A stretch of 33,177 bases of DNA. Origin: CAZOMR01 sp964580655. GTDB taxonomy: Bacteria > RBG-13-61-14 > CAZOMR01. Location of the stretch: positions 1 through 33,177 of the forward strand of contig CAZOMR010000005.1 of assembly GCA_964580655.1 (NCBI GenBank), given 5' to 3'. Both the position numbers and the translations under genes were made by a program. The notes below the pieces were generated by a model. That model was not told the origin of the DNA and searched no databases. It was given only the letters and a program-made list of their open reading frames with translations. Positions 1 through 8,650 of the stretch are shown in pieces (the first letter of the stretch is position 1; each line of letters starts with the position of its first letter).

Positions 1-52
1 TAAACCCAAAAAAGGGGTTAAAAAAATGATTCACCAAATATGTCGCACACCC
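1..52 (+). repeat. Left terminal copy of a dispersed inverted repeat
   Basis: The first 52 bases match the reverse complement of 33123-33173 with a single one-base difference in an A/T run (7 A here, 6 T there). The element contains an AACCC/GGGTT mini-hairpin and ends in the core TGTCGCACACCC (41-52). Weaker similarity continues into a TTAAAGCA-type tandem heptad at 53-69, matched by AAGGCATT units at the other end. The same core recurs at 8632-8643 and 29629-29640. The simplest reading is a dispersed intergenic repeat at which the assembly stopped. Confidence 0.8.
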
Positions 53-76
53 TTAAAGCATTAAAGCATATTTTGC

Positions 77-105
77 TTGACGAGAGCCCGCATTTATATT
101 AAAAT
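77..105 (+). promoter_or_regulatory. Sigma70-type promoter for the TPR/ExeA operon
   Basis: A -35 box TTGACG (77-82) and a -10 box TAAAAT (100-105) are separated by exactly 17 bases. A start site near 112 would give a leader of about 20 bases before the ATG at 133. The promoter lies just inside the terminal repeat. Confidence 0.6.
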
Positions 106-132
106 GAAGTGGGGTTGGGGTTTACAGGCTAA

Positions 133-3100
133 ATGGCTAAAGATAAAGATAAGATCATAGCGAGCGCCCAGAAGTTTGTTCAGAAGGGGCAAACAGACAG
201 GGCGATCAAGGAATTCCAGAAAGCCCTTGAGCTTGACAAGAAGGATGTGAAAGTCCATCTACGGCTCGGAGACCTATTTTCCAAGAAGAAGGACAAGGAA
301 AACGCGATAAAATATTACTGCGAAGCCGCCAAATATTATACCAAGGACGGCTTTTACTCCAAGGCTGTTGCCGTTTACAAGCAAGCCCTCCATCTTGATG
401 ACTCCCGTACCGAGATCATCTTCAACCTCGCAGACCTCTATCACAAGCTCGGCCTGATAAACGACGCCATGACCCAGTATCAGACCGTGGCCACTCATTA
501 TGAACGCGACGGCATGCTCAAGGAGGCCATCGAGACAATCCGGAGAATGGCGGAACTCGATCCCCGAAATGTGATCGTGCTCACTAAACTGGCCGAGCTA
601 TACTACAAGAACGGGATGAAGGAAGAGGGCTACGGCATCCTTCGTCGCGCCCTGGACGAGCTAAAGGATGCTGGCCGGTTCGAGGAATACACACGCCTGC
701 TGGAGAAGATGGCAAAGGCCGATCCGGACAATAACTCGAACCTCAAGGAACTCTGCACCATTTACTTGAAAAGGGGGGTCTATGATCGAGCCTACAAGGT
801 GCTCGCCCGCATCTATAAGAATGATCCGGAAGACCTGGATTCGCTTCAGAACCTTGCCCAGGCCTGCATCAAGCTCAAGCGCAACGATGAAGCAGTCGAG
901 TTTTTAAAAGCCCTGGCCGCGAAATACAAGAGCCAGGCACTGAACCAGAAGGCAAAGGATGCCCTGCGCAAGGTTCTCCAGATCAAACCCGATGACCGGG
1001 ATGCCCTGAGAGTCCTCGGTCCAGAGGCCGCGCCAAAGCCCTCTGCAAAGCCCGAGCCAGAAGAGGAGCCACAACTCCTGGAAGAGGAAGTGGTGGCTGG
1101 ACCGGTTGAAGTCCTGGAGGGACTTCCCGAAGATGAGGTGACGATTGAGGAGCCGGCCCCGGTCAAGGGGGAGACGGGCAAACTTACCGAGGATCAAATA
1201 CAGGAACACCTCACCGAGGCCGAGGTATATCTTAAATACGGGCTCAAGGATAAAGCTATTCATCATGTCCAGACAGTGCTCAAGTCTAACCCGGATAACC
1301 TCAGCGCCTACCAGCGCTTGAAGGACATCCAACTGGACTCCGGAGAGACCAGCAAGGGCATCTCTACTCTCTACCGGGTATCCGAGCTTGCGATAAGCCA
1401 GGATAACCTGCGTGCGGCACGGGAGGGGCTCCAGCAGATACTTGAACTCGACCCCGGTCAGAGCAAGGCCCAACAGCTTCTGGATTCGCTTGCGGAAGCA
1501 GCCGAGGAGAAGCCCGTGGAAGAGGAAGCCCTAGTCCCGGAAGATCCGGAGGTGGTGGAAGAGGTTGAGGAGGAATTGCCTGCCCCGGAAGCAGTTTCTG
1601 AGGAGCCTGTCTCGGAGGAAGAGGAAGAGGAAGAGNNNNNNNNNNNNNNNNNNNNNNNNNNNNNNNNNNNNNNNNNNNNNNNNNNNNNNNNNNNNNNNNN
1701 NNNNNNNNNNNNNNNNNNNNNNNNNNNNNNNNNNNGAGGAAGAGGAAGAGGAAGAGATTCCCGAGGTTGTTGAAGAAGAGGAGATAGCGCTGGAGCCGGA
1801 GCCGGAGGAAGCTCCCTTACGAGCTGAGGAGGCCAAGGATTTTCACGAGGACCTGGAAGAGGCCGAGTTCTACATCCAGCAGGGCCTTGAGGATGAGGCG
1901 ATCAAGATTTACCTGGAGATATTGAAGCAAGACCCGACTCACGAGGAGAGCCTGCGCCGGCTCCAGGAGTTGGGAGCGATGGAAGAGGAGTCAGAGGAAG
2001 CCGCGCCGGCCAGAATTGAGCTGAAGGAGGAGGAAGAGGTAGCGATTGAGGAAAAGGTTGTGGAGGAAGCCGCAAAAGAGGAAGCCCCTGCTCCTGCTAT
2101 TGAAGAAGAGTCGCCACTTGAATCCAAGACCGAGGAAGAGGGTCCGGTCATTGAGGAAGAGGATGTCTTGGTCGAGGATGAGGCCCCTGTTTCTTTCCAG
2201 CCTGAGAGCCCTCCCTCCGAAGCCGCGCCAGCAGAAGCCCCGGAGGCTCCTGTGCCGGAACCACAACCAGAACCCACTCCTTCTGCTCCGCCTGGTCCTT
2301 CCGCCCAGACTGAGGTTGAAGCACCTGCGGGTATAGAGTCTCAGCCTGATGAGACCACGCTGGTAATTGAGCCTCCTGCGGAAGAGTCTCAGCCTCCTGC
2401 ACCCCCGCAGGCACAAGCGGAAGCGGAAGAAGAGCCGGGACAAGGAGAGTTCATCCCTCCGGACCTGAGTGAGGGCGAAACCCTGTTTGGCCCCGAGTCC
2501 GGGGATGAAGGTCTCTTTGACCTCGCGGCTGAACTGGAGCGAGAGGATTTCGGCCCGGCACACGGAGTGGAAGGAAAATTCAGCACAGCGGAGAAATTCA
2601 GTTTTGAAGACATGTTCAGCTCTTTCAAGAAAGGAGTGGCCGAGCAGGTCTCCCAGGAGGATTCATCCACTCACTACGACTTGGGCATTGCATACAAGGA
2701 AATGGGACTGCTCGATGATGCAATCTCTGAATTCCAGGTCGCTCTCACGGGAAAAGACAATCCAGGGGACTGTCTTCTGATGATCGGTATATGTTACCAG
2801 GAAAAAGGCCAGCAAGAGCAGGCCATAGAAACATATCAAAAAGGGCTGGCCACACCGGACCTGACTAACAAGGAGGCCGTGGTCTTTTACTATGAGCTGG
2901 GCATATCCCATCTATCCATGGGAGAAAGAGAGCAGGCCAGAGCAATGTTTGAAAAGGCCCAGGCCTTGGACCCGGGATTCAGGGATGTGCAGGAGAAACT
3001 GGAAGAGCTTGTAAAAAAGGCTCCTTCACCTGCGCCGCCTCCTTCTGTCCCGGCACCGCCCACGCCTTCACGGGAACAGGTCCCCTGGGAGACTGCGGCC

Positions 3101-3196
3101 CTGAATGATGCCGATCCCGAAGGACCACAAGAGCCAGGCCCCGTGAAAAAGGAAAAGAAGAAGCTGGAGAAGAAAAAGAAAATCTCTTATGTCTAA
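133..3196 (+). CDS. Large TPR-repeat scaffold protein (interrupted by assembly gap)
   Basis: This is one tetratricopeptide-repeat protein split only by the N run at 1636-1735. The 1503 bases before the gap and the 1461 after it are both whole codons and both lie in a GAGGAA poly-Glu repeat, so the true gap is expected to be a multiple of three. Without the gap it is about 987 residues. TPR-like helices fill roughly residues 1-295 and 355-455. A long Glu/Pro/Ala-rich linker follows, and a second TPR block sits near the C-terminus. No signal peptide or membrane segment is seen, so it is probably cytoplasmic. It ends 37 bases before an ExeA-like ATPase, suggesting a joint role in an envelope assembly such as secretion or type IV pili; that role is inference. 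The family is recognised only as TPR. Confidence 0.85.
1636..1735. other. 100-N scaffold gap inside a GAGGAA tandem repeat
   Basis: Exactly 100 N separate GAGGAA-rich sequence on both sides. The round number indicates a placeholder rather than a measured length. The flanks read in the same codon phase as poly-Glu, so the missing DNA is most likely more of the same hexamer repeat. Confidence 0.95.
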
Positions 3197-3233
3197 GGCC
3201 AGAAGGATTAATCTCTAGAACAGGCAGGATGAT

Positions 3234-4439
3234 ATGGATTACCTGGAATTTTACGGATTAAAGGATGAGCCTTTTTCCCAGGCCCCGAGTCTAAAATTCT
3301 ATTTCAACTCGGCACAGCATTCCCGGTCAATGGTGCGCCTGATGTATGCAGTGGACACGATGAAGGGGCTGGCAGTACTGATCGGGGACATCGGCACAGG
3401 CAAAACCATCCTGGCACGGCGTATGCTGGATAGCCTCCCTGAGGAGGAATACGAATCCGCGCTCCTGGTGATTATCCATTCGCATATCACGGCGGACTGG
3501 CTATTGACCCGGATAGCGCGCCAGCTAGGTGTCGAGGACCCGGCGCCGGAGAAGCTCAAGCTGTTGAACCAGCTTTATAATCAGCTTGTCTCCCTTCATG
3601 ACAACGGCAAAAAGGCTGTGGTGCTCATTGATGAGGCCCAGATGTTGCAAAGCAGGGAGATCATGGAAGAATTTCGCGGCCTGCTCAACCTTGAGATGGA
3701 CGGCAAGCTCATCACCTTTGTCTTTTTCGGCCTTCCGGATCTTGAAGAATACCTGCACCTCGATGAACCCCTGGCCCAGCGGATAGCACTCAAATGCCGG
3801 CTTGAATCCTTTAACAGGGAGTCCAGCGAGGGCTATATCAACCACCGTCTGCGCCTGGCTGGAGCGAAAAACAAGTTCTTCACTCCTAAGGCTATTGACT
3901 TCATCCACCATTACTCGCTGGGTGTGCCCCGGCTGATCAACACCATCTGCGATAACTGCCTCTTTGAGGGATTCTTGATGAAGCAAAAGACCATTGATGA
4001 GGCGCTGGTAAAAAATATCGCCTCTGACCTTGGTCTGCTCACCAAGCAACAAAAGCAAAAATCAGGAATGAGCAGACCGGCCGCAAGATCCTCGCCCTTG
4101 AGCACTCAGACCGAAAAGCAGACCGAGACCCCCCCAAGCCCGATAAGCAAAATAAAACCGGGTCCAGCGGAACCCAAAGAAGAATCAACCGAGACCGAGC
4201 TTGAAATCGCCATGGAAAGCGCGGGTCTGGCCGAATCCTCGACCGAGGAAACAGCCGAAAAGACAGGTGAATTTGATCAAATGCTGGATGAACTCGCGGA
4301 AGAAAATCCGGAGAAAAAGGCGGGAGAGCAGGAAAAAGAGCCGGCACCCCCTGTCGGTCCCTCGGACAAGAAGAACGAATCCGAAGGATCTGCAGGAGAA
4401 GATATTGATTCCATGTTGGATGACCTGGAAGATAAATAA
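3234..4439 (+). CDS. ExeA/GspA-like AAA ATPase
   Basis: A 401-residue P-loop ATPase of the ExeA/GspA type. It has the N-terminal FYGLKDEPF motif, a Walker A GDIGTGKT at residues 51-58 and a Walker B VLIDEAQ near 131-137. An arginine-bearing AAA C-terminal region (GVPRLINTICDN) follows. From about residue 275 the protein becomes an acidic, Glu/Pro/Ser-rich low-complexity tail with no peptidoglycan-binding domain and no clear membrane segment, unlike classical ExeA. ExeA-family ATPases help place secretin complexes in the envelope. It lies 37 bases behind the TPR gene and is probably co-transcribed with it. The family call is firm; the role is inferred. Confidence 0.85.
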   Translation: MDYLEFYGLKDEPFSQAPSLKFYFNSAQHSRSMVRLMYAVDTMKGLAVLIGDIGTGKTILARRMLDSLPEEEYESALLVIIHSHITADWLLTRIARQLGVEDPAPEKLKLLNQLYNQLVSLHDNGKKAVVLIDEAQMLQSREIMEEFRGLLNLEMDGKLITFVFFGLPDLEEYLHLDEPLAQRIALKCRLESFNRESSEGYINHRLRLAGAKNKFFTPKAIDFIHHYSLGVPRLINTICDNCLFEGFLMKQKTIDEALVKNIASDLGLLTKQQKQKSGMSRPAARSSPLSTQTEKQTETPPSPISKIKPGPAEPKEESTETELEIAMESAGLAESSTEETAEKTGEFDQMLDELAEENPEKKAGEQEKEPAPPVGPSDKKNESEGSAGEDIDSMLDDLEDK

Positions 4440-4446
4440 TATCAAT

Positions 4447-4480
4447 TTCACCGCAAAGACGCAAAGGACGCAAAGAAAAA
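4447..4480 (+). repeat. CCGCAAAGACGCAAAG repeat, left arm of AT-rich island
   Basis: The stretch reads TTCACCGCAAAGACGCAAAG followed by GACGCAAAGAAAA. A nearly identical copy lies in inverted orientation at 5816-5850. Related units occur at 26391-26507. This type of repeat is common between genes in deltaproteobacterial and other environmental genomes. Confidence 0.75.
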
Positions 4481-4504
4481 GAAAAATTAAATGAGAAAAA
4501 GCCA

Positions 4505-5185
4505 ATGAAGAGATGTCCCTATTGCGCAGAAGAAATTCAGGACGAAGCAATCAAATGTAAACATTGCGGTAACGATTTAACTAAAGCTCCTCCGTCAAAG
4601 GATCAGCCTGTCAAATCTGAAGAGGTTGCAACTAAAAAGTCAAAGAAGACCACTCCTGCAGCAAGAACAGCAGGCATTGGATGCCTTGGTCTGGTCATTT
4701 TGATCTTATGGTTTGCAATGATGGGAGTAGTTCCCATATTGGGAATAATTCTAAATTTGGTTGTTGTTGGATTAGCTATTACTTTTTTTGTCCATTCAGG
4801 ATTCAGAGAGAGGCTTAGCGGATTTTTCAAATTAAATCCCGAAAAAGGAAGCAAGCAAAAAGGCGCAGCAATTGGAGTAGTTTTCTTATTTGGTATTTTT
4901 GTTATTGCCTCCATTGGCTTGGTTGGCACTAAGATCGAGGAAAGTAAAATTCAAAAACAACAAGCAGAGGCAACGAAAAAGTATCAAGATATAGTAACAA
5001 AAGTAAACCAATCCATTCAGAAAAAAAATTGGTCTCAGGCAAAAGCCCAATTTATAGAACCTATCTCAATCGAAAATTGTCAAGGTCCAAGAGACAAATC
5101 CGAGCATGGCCTTATGATTAGTGATCTCATGCTCGACTCTGATAAAAAAGCTCGAATTTGGATTGATAAGGAGATAAAAAAATAA
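4505..5185 (+). CDS. Zinc-ribbon membrane protein, function unknown
   Basis: A 226-residue protein beginning with a CxxC...CxxC zinc ribbon (CPYCAEEI...CKHCGN, residues 4-22). A Lys/Pro-rich linker follows, then two adjacent hydrophobic segments at about 55-100, a third at about 120-142, and a charged, possibly coiled tail. The zinc ribbon starts right after the initiator Met, which supports this start although the Shine-Dalgarno is weak. Base composition is clearly more AT-rich than the flanking genes, and the gene sits inside a repeat-bracketed island, which suggests acquisition. Zinc ribbons fused to membrane segments are widespread in proteins without known function, and I do not assign one. 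Confidence 0.8.
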   Translation: MKRCPYCAEEIQDEAIKCKHCGNDLTKAPPSKDQPVKSEEVATKKSKKTTPAARTAGIGCLGLVILILWFAMMGVVPILGIILNLVVVGLAITFFVHSGFRERLSGFFKLNPEKGSKQKGAAIGVVFLFGIFVIASIGLVGTKIEESKIQKQQAEATKKYQDIVTKVNQSIQKKNWSQAKAQFIEPISIENCQGPRDKSEHGLMISDLMLDSDKKARIWIDKEIKK

Positions 5186-5223
5186 ATGATCAAACATTAA
5201 ACAAAATAATCAAGAATAATATT

Positions 5224-5433
5224 GTGCCTCGAAGTATATCTACGGGCATCAAAGAGGCAGATGAAAAAATTAAGAATATTCTTGCTGAAATAGCACCAAA
5301 AGAAAAAGACCGAAGATTAACTGAGAAGAGGGCAGAACTGGCCCGAACTGAGGCCGAAAAAAAGCAGAAGAGCAGACATCTTTTAAAGATTTTTCTGAAA
5401 AGAAAAGGAAAGAAATTTATATGGAATATGTGA
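5224..5433 (+). CDS. Small charged ORF, zero frame of a possible frameshifted gene
   Basis: A 69-codon ORF from a GTG start without a convincing ribosome-binding site, rich in Lys and Glu. It contains the heptamer A AAA AAG at 5358-5364 in the phase used for -1 slippage. A -1 shift there leads directly into the frame of the next small ORF and gives a continuous 137-residue product. It may therefore be the first half of one gene, joined either by programmed frameshifting or through a one-base loss in the A run. No homology is recognised. Confidence 0.4.
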   Translation: MPRSISTGIKEADEKIKNILAEIAPKEKDRRLTEKRAELARTEAEKKQKSRHLLKIFLKRKGKKFIWNM

Positions 5434-5636
5434 AATGTAATGAAAAGGCATTCCAGAAATCAAAGAAAAAATATCCAAATGATTTAACTAAATTTGGCCC
5501 ATATGCCGATAAGTTAACTATGAAATGCGAAAGAGAAATCCGTGAAAAATACGGGCTCAGTAATGATCAAGAGTTTCAAATATTTGAGGAAGGACGCAAG
5601 AAAGGATGGCCTATGCCAGACATTTACGACTTTTAG
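5421..5636 (+). CDS. Small unknown protein (possible -1 frame continuation)
   Basis: A 71-residue ORF from ATG with a purine-rich GGAAAG stretch upstream. It is rich in Lys and Glu and ends in a GWPMPDIYDF-type tail. Its frame is open upstream to 5352, and the amino-acid character stays similar through that stretch, as expected if it continues the ORF beginning at 5224. It could also be translated alone. The composition matches the AT-rich island and not the host. No family is recognised. Confidence 0.5.
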   Translation: MEYVKCNEKAFQKSKKKYPNDLTKFGPYADKLTMKCEREIREKYGLSNDQEFQIFEEGRKKGWPMPDIYDF

Positions 5637-5663
5637 AAAAAAGGGGGTGCTGTGTCATGAAAT

Positions 5664-5789
5664 ATGATCGCGATAGATATTACTATATCTGGTGGATTAG
5701 CGCCAAGTGGTAGAGCATCATTTAAGGGTTATGCTACATATTTTGGAAGAGAGAAAAAAGCTAGTATTGAAATTAAAAATTATAGATGA
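5664..5789 (+). CDS. Possible 41-residue ORF or gene fragment
   Basis: An ATG-started ORF encodes a 41-residue peptide with a GGLAPSGRASFKGY segment and a Lys-rich end. The strong GGGGG stretch at 5643-5647 is better placed for the ATG at 5657, which is in another frame and stops after 18 codons. This could therefore be a decayed or frameshifted fragment. I recognise no homologue and cannot show it is expressed. Confidence 0.25.
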   Translation: MIAIDITISGGLAPSGRASFKGYATYFGREKKASIEIKNYR

Positions 5790-5815
5790 AAAATCAAATA
5801 AAATAAAGAAGAGAA

Positions 5816-5850
5816 TTTTCTTTGCGCTCTTTGCGTCTTTGCGGTTTAAT
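5816..5850 (-). repeat. CCGCAAAGACGCAAAG repeat, right (inverted) arm of island
   Basis: The reverse complement reads ACCGCAAAGACGCAAAG followed by AGCGCAAAGAAAA. It matches 4447-4480 except for about two bases in the middle. The two arms face each other across about 1.3 kb of AT-rich DNA, and the right arm ends 55 bases before a tRNA-Gly gene. Confidence 0.75.
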
Positions 5851-5904
5851 AAAAAATTTTACTGCAATTTTGAGGATAAAACATATAAATGACCCCTTTC
5901 ACGG

Positions 5905-5979
<75 letters not shown>

Positions 5980-6018
5980 GGTTTTCCATTTCTCGCCGCG
6001 GAAACAGAGGTGTAGGCG

Positions 6019-7743
6019 ATCGAGAGAATCTTCGGTAATATAGCCGGACTCAGGCCCGCCCAGATAAAGTCGCTGGAACACCTTTACCGACGGCGCGTTC
6101 CCCGGGATCGCATCACCACCCATGAATTCAACAGGGAACTCGCACGCATCTCCAGAGAGATAAACCGCCAGATAGGGGTGCTCGTGGACAGAACAGGCCA
6201 CCTGCGCCAGGTCATCGTGGGCGACGCAGGACGCATCCTTCTGCCGCGTGTCAAGTCCAGCAGGATAGGACAGATCAGATTGTCTGGCCTGCGTCTGATT
6301 CACACCCACCTCAAACAAGAGCCGCTTTCTGACGATGACCTGACAGACCTTGTAATTCTCCGGCTCGATCTGGTTCTGGCAATCTTCGTGACTGAGGAAG
6401 GGTATCCCGGGCCAAGTTACCTGGCCCATATCTTGCCCACGAACAAGCATCATCGCCCTTTTGAGCTGTTCCCTCCTTTTCCTCCGGGTGAGCTCCAGAT
6501 AAAATTCCAGGAACTTATCCGCTCACTGGAAGAGGAGCTTGCCCGACACAGGCTCCCCAAGGCCCGTCCTGAACAGGAGAGTGTGATCCTGGTTAAAGTG
6601 GCCTTGAAGTCCCCGAAGCTCCAGGTTTTCGGGCTCCGGCAATTCCGCGCGTATGAGCAGGATGAGGCCCAGATGTCCGAACTCAGGGAGTTGGCCATGT
6701 CCTCCGGGGTCCTTGTCGTGGATGAGGTTATCCAGCGTCGTGAAAAGTTTCACCCCAGGTATCTGATCGGAGAAGGCAAACTACGGGATGTCACGATCAG
6801 TGCAATGCAGTCGGGCGCGGAGGTCCTGGTCTTTGACCATAACCTCAGTCCGACCCAGGTCAATGCACTCCAGGAATACACGGGTCTCAAAGTGATTGAC
6901 CGCACCCAACTCATCCTGGACATCTTTGCCCAGCGCGCCCATAGCAGGGAGGGCAAGATCCAGGTGGAACTCGCCCAGCTTAACTATCTTCTTCCACGGC
7001 TGGTAGGCCGAGGGGTTGACATGACGAGACTCGCCGGAGCTGTGGGCACACGCGGGCCCGGAGAGACAAAGTTGGAGGTTGACCGGAGACGGGTAAGGAA
7101 TCGCATACATCATCTGGATAAAGAGCTTCAGGCTGTCCGCAAGAGCAGGGCACAACGCAGGGTCAAGCGCGACAGAAAAGCCGTGCCCGTGGTAAGCATT
7201 GTCGGATACACTAATGCTGGCAAATCCACATTACTCAATGCCCTGACCGATAGCTCGGTCACGGTGGCCGAGAGGATGTTCTCCACACTGGACCCCAGCA
7301 GTCGGCGACTCCGCTTTCCACGGGAGCGCGAGATCATAATAACTGACACGGTCGGCTTTATCCGGGACCTGCCTCGGGGACTGCTCACCGCTTTCCGGGC
7401 CACCCTTGAAGAGCTTTCCGATGCCCATCTCATTCTTCAATTGGTGGACAGCTCGACTCCATCCCCGGAGCGCTTTATCCAGTCAGTGGAGAAGACACTG
7501 GCCGAACTCAACCTCAGTCGCATTCCAGCCCTCATGGTATTCAACAAGGTGGATTTGCTTTCTCTCACCCAGCGTATCTCTCTTGCACGGAGATTTCCCG
7601 ATGCGGTCCTGATCTCCGCTCTTGACCGCTCCACATTCCTTCCCCTACTCAAGCGGATAGAGGAAAGGCTCTGGAATTCCAGGGTTTCTGCAGAGCCGGA
7701 GTGGGAGAGGCTCGGCTACTCCGGGCAGGGGGCAAGACTCTGA
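6019..7743 (+). CDS. hflX: HflX ribosome-associated GTPase, apparent AUC start
   Basis: HflX is a GTPase that binds and splits stalled ribosomes. G1 GYTNAGKST lies near residue 395, G3 DTVGF near 443, G4 NKVD near 509, and the HflX GRG.DM...GTRGPGETKLE signature precedes the G domain. The first ATG/GTG/TTG in frame is the GTG at 6178, but family-like coding continues upstream (GLRPAQIKSLEHLYRRRVP) to an in-frame TAG at 6013. Between them the only well-placed initiator is ATC at 6019, eight bases after AGAGG (6006-6010), giving 574 residues starting with the equivalent of MERIFGN. The long N-terminal region agrees with extended HflX forms in deltaproteobacteria as I recall them. The 3' end overlaps the convergent gene by 28 bases. 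Identity is certain; the AUC start is inferred from the sequence. Confidence 0.93.
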   Translation: MERIFGNIAGLRPAQIKSLEHLYRRRVPRDRITTHEFNRELARISREINRQIGVLVDRTGHLRQVIVGDAGRILLPRVKSSRIGQIRLSGLRLIHTHLKQEPLSDDDLTDLVILRLDLVLAIFVTEEGYPGPSYLAHILPTNKHHRPFELFPPFPPGELQIKFQELIRSLEEELARHRLPKARPEQESVILVKVALKSPKLQVFGLRQFRAYEQDEAQMSELRELAMSSGVLVVDEVIQRREKFHPRYLIGEGKLRDVTISAMQSGAEVLVFDHNLSPTQVNALQEYTGLKVIDRTQLILDIFAQRAHSREGKIQVELAQLNYLLPRLVGRGVDMTRLAGAVGTRGPGETKLEVDRRRVRNRIHHLDKELQAVRKSRAQRRVKRDRKAVPVVSIVGYTNAGKSTLLNALTDSSVTVAERMFSTLDPSSRRLRFPREREIIITDTVGFIRDLPRGLLTAFRATLEELSDAHLILQLVDSSTPSPERFIQSVEKTLAELNLSRIPALMVFNKVDLLSLTQRISLARRFPDAVLISALDRSTFLPLLKRIEERLWNSRVSAEPEWERLGYSGQGARL

Positions 7744-8537
7744 GCGGCCTTCATGATAGCCTCTTCATCAAAGTTTATAGGGGCAAAATCAACATGCTTC
7801 CATCGCGCCTTTTCTTTCATCTCAAGAAACAAAGCGACATTGCATCGCGGAATGTCCTTTTCGTTCAATCTCTCTGGATAATATTCGAGTCCGCCTTCCT
7901 TGTCCTTGTAAAGGCCTACCTTGCGCGCAAGCCGGTTGCGTATCTCCTTCAGATACTCCCGTTCCGCCTCGCTACCTGATTGCACCTCCCACTGGTGATT
8001 GCAGGCGAAAAGAGCGGCTTGCATCAATCGCTCAAACACCCAGCCGAATTCCTCTTTAGTCATCTGCTGTTCAACTAATCCCCTGTTCTTGCAATTCGTT
8101 AACATCACCGGATAGTATGCATAAATAGCTAAAACCTTGAAAAAGTGCGGGCGCTCGCGGAGATGTTCGCTCTCAAATTTCTTGACCACACGGACGCAGG
8201 TCGTCCATATATTATGAAAGCGCTCCACCTGCTCACGGGTTATCATATTGTGCTTGGGCTTGCGGAAAGGGGGAATCTTTTTGTATTCCTTGAGCAATTC
8301 TTCGTGTATATCCGCGCCCTCCTCCCACTTCTTTTGTATCGTGTGTGCCTCTATCTCATCATCCCGCAAGTGCGGCGCGATGACATCCGAAAGAAGAGGC
8401 CCTCCTTCTTCATATTTGTCCGCTTCCGCTTCCGGCTCAGGATATGCGATGATCTTCGCGCCCAGGTAAAAGAATAAAAAATACAAGATAACCATAAAAG
8501 ATATACTGGCCACTAAAAGTCGCTTCCCCGAGTTCAT
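7716..8537 (-). CDS. Unknown membrane-anchored protein
   Basis: A 273-residue protein with one N-terminal hydrophobic segment (about residues 7-28) and no cleavage motif that convinces me, so it is probably anchored with the rest outside. The remainder is charged, mostly helical in character, with Tyr/Pro-rich stretches and a few isolated Cys. A clear GGAGG precedes the ATG. The 3' end overlaps the end of hflX tail-to-tail. I recognise no family. Codon use resembles the neighbours, so it is probably a resident gene. Confidence 0.75.
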   Translation of the reverse strand: MNSGKRLLVASISFMVILYFLFFYLGAKIIAYPEPEAEADKYEEGGPLLSDVIAPHLRDDEIEAHTIQKKWEEGADIHEELLKEYKKIPPFRKPKHNMITREQVERFHNIWTTCVRVVKKFESEHLRERPHFFKVLAIYAYYPVMLTNCKNRGLVEQQMTKEEFGWVFERLMQAALFACNHQWEVQSGSEAEREYLKEIRNRLARKVGLYKDKEGGLEYYPERLNEKDIPRCNVALFLEMKEKARWKHVDFAPINFDEEAIMKAAQSLAPCPE

Positions 8538-8588
8538 CCTGCCTCCTTTTTTTGAACCAAGGAATCTGCTAAAAGTTCCGAGGTTACT

Positions 8589-8617
8589 ATAATATCAGAA
8601 AAATTTTGAGAATCCAA
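8589..8617 (-). promoter_or_regulatory. Possible promoter of the unknown membrane-anchored gene
   Basis: On the minus strand TTGGAT (8617-8612) and TATTAT (8594-8589) are 17 bases apart, about 50 bases ahead of the ATG at 8537. The -10 match is good and the -35 match is poor. Confidence 0.35.
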
Positions 8618-8631
8618 TTACTCTGAAGCAG

Positions 8632-8650
8632 GGGTGTGCGACATCCATGA
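8632..8650 (-). repeat. Dispersed 19-bp repeat with TGTCGCACACCC core
   Basis: On the minus strand it reads TCATGGATGTCGCACACCC, identical over 19 bases to 29622-29640 on the plus strand. The 12-base core also ends the two terminal repeats of the window. It directly abuts the truncated glycosyltransferase remnant. Confidence 0.8.

Noticed and set aside
133..3196. Two separate TPR genes in different frames
   Set aside because: The apparent frame change comes only from the 100-N placeholder. Both flanks are whole codons in the same poly-Glu repeat, so one gene is the better reading.
4201..4494. Open frames through the TTCACCGCAAAGACGC repeat giving FTAKTQRTQRK-like peptides
   Set aside because: These peptides recur wherever this repeat is translated and do not represent a protein.
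5707..5892. A 61-codon open frame upstream of the tRNA
   Set aside because: Its second half is a translation of the intergenic CGCAAAG repeat, a frequent source of false ORFs.
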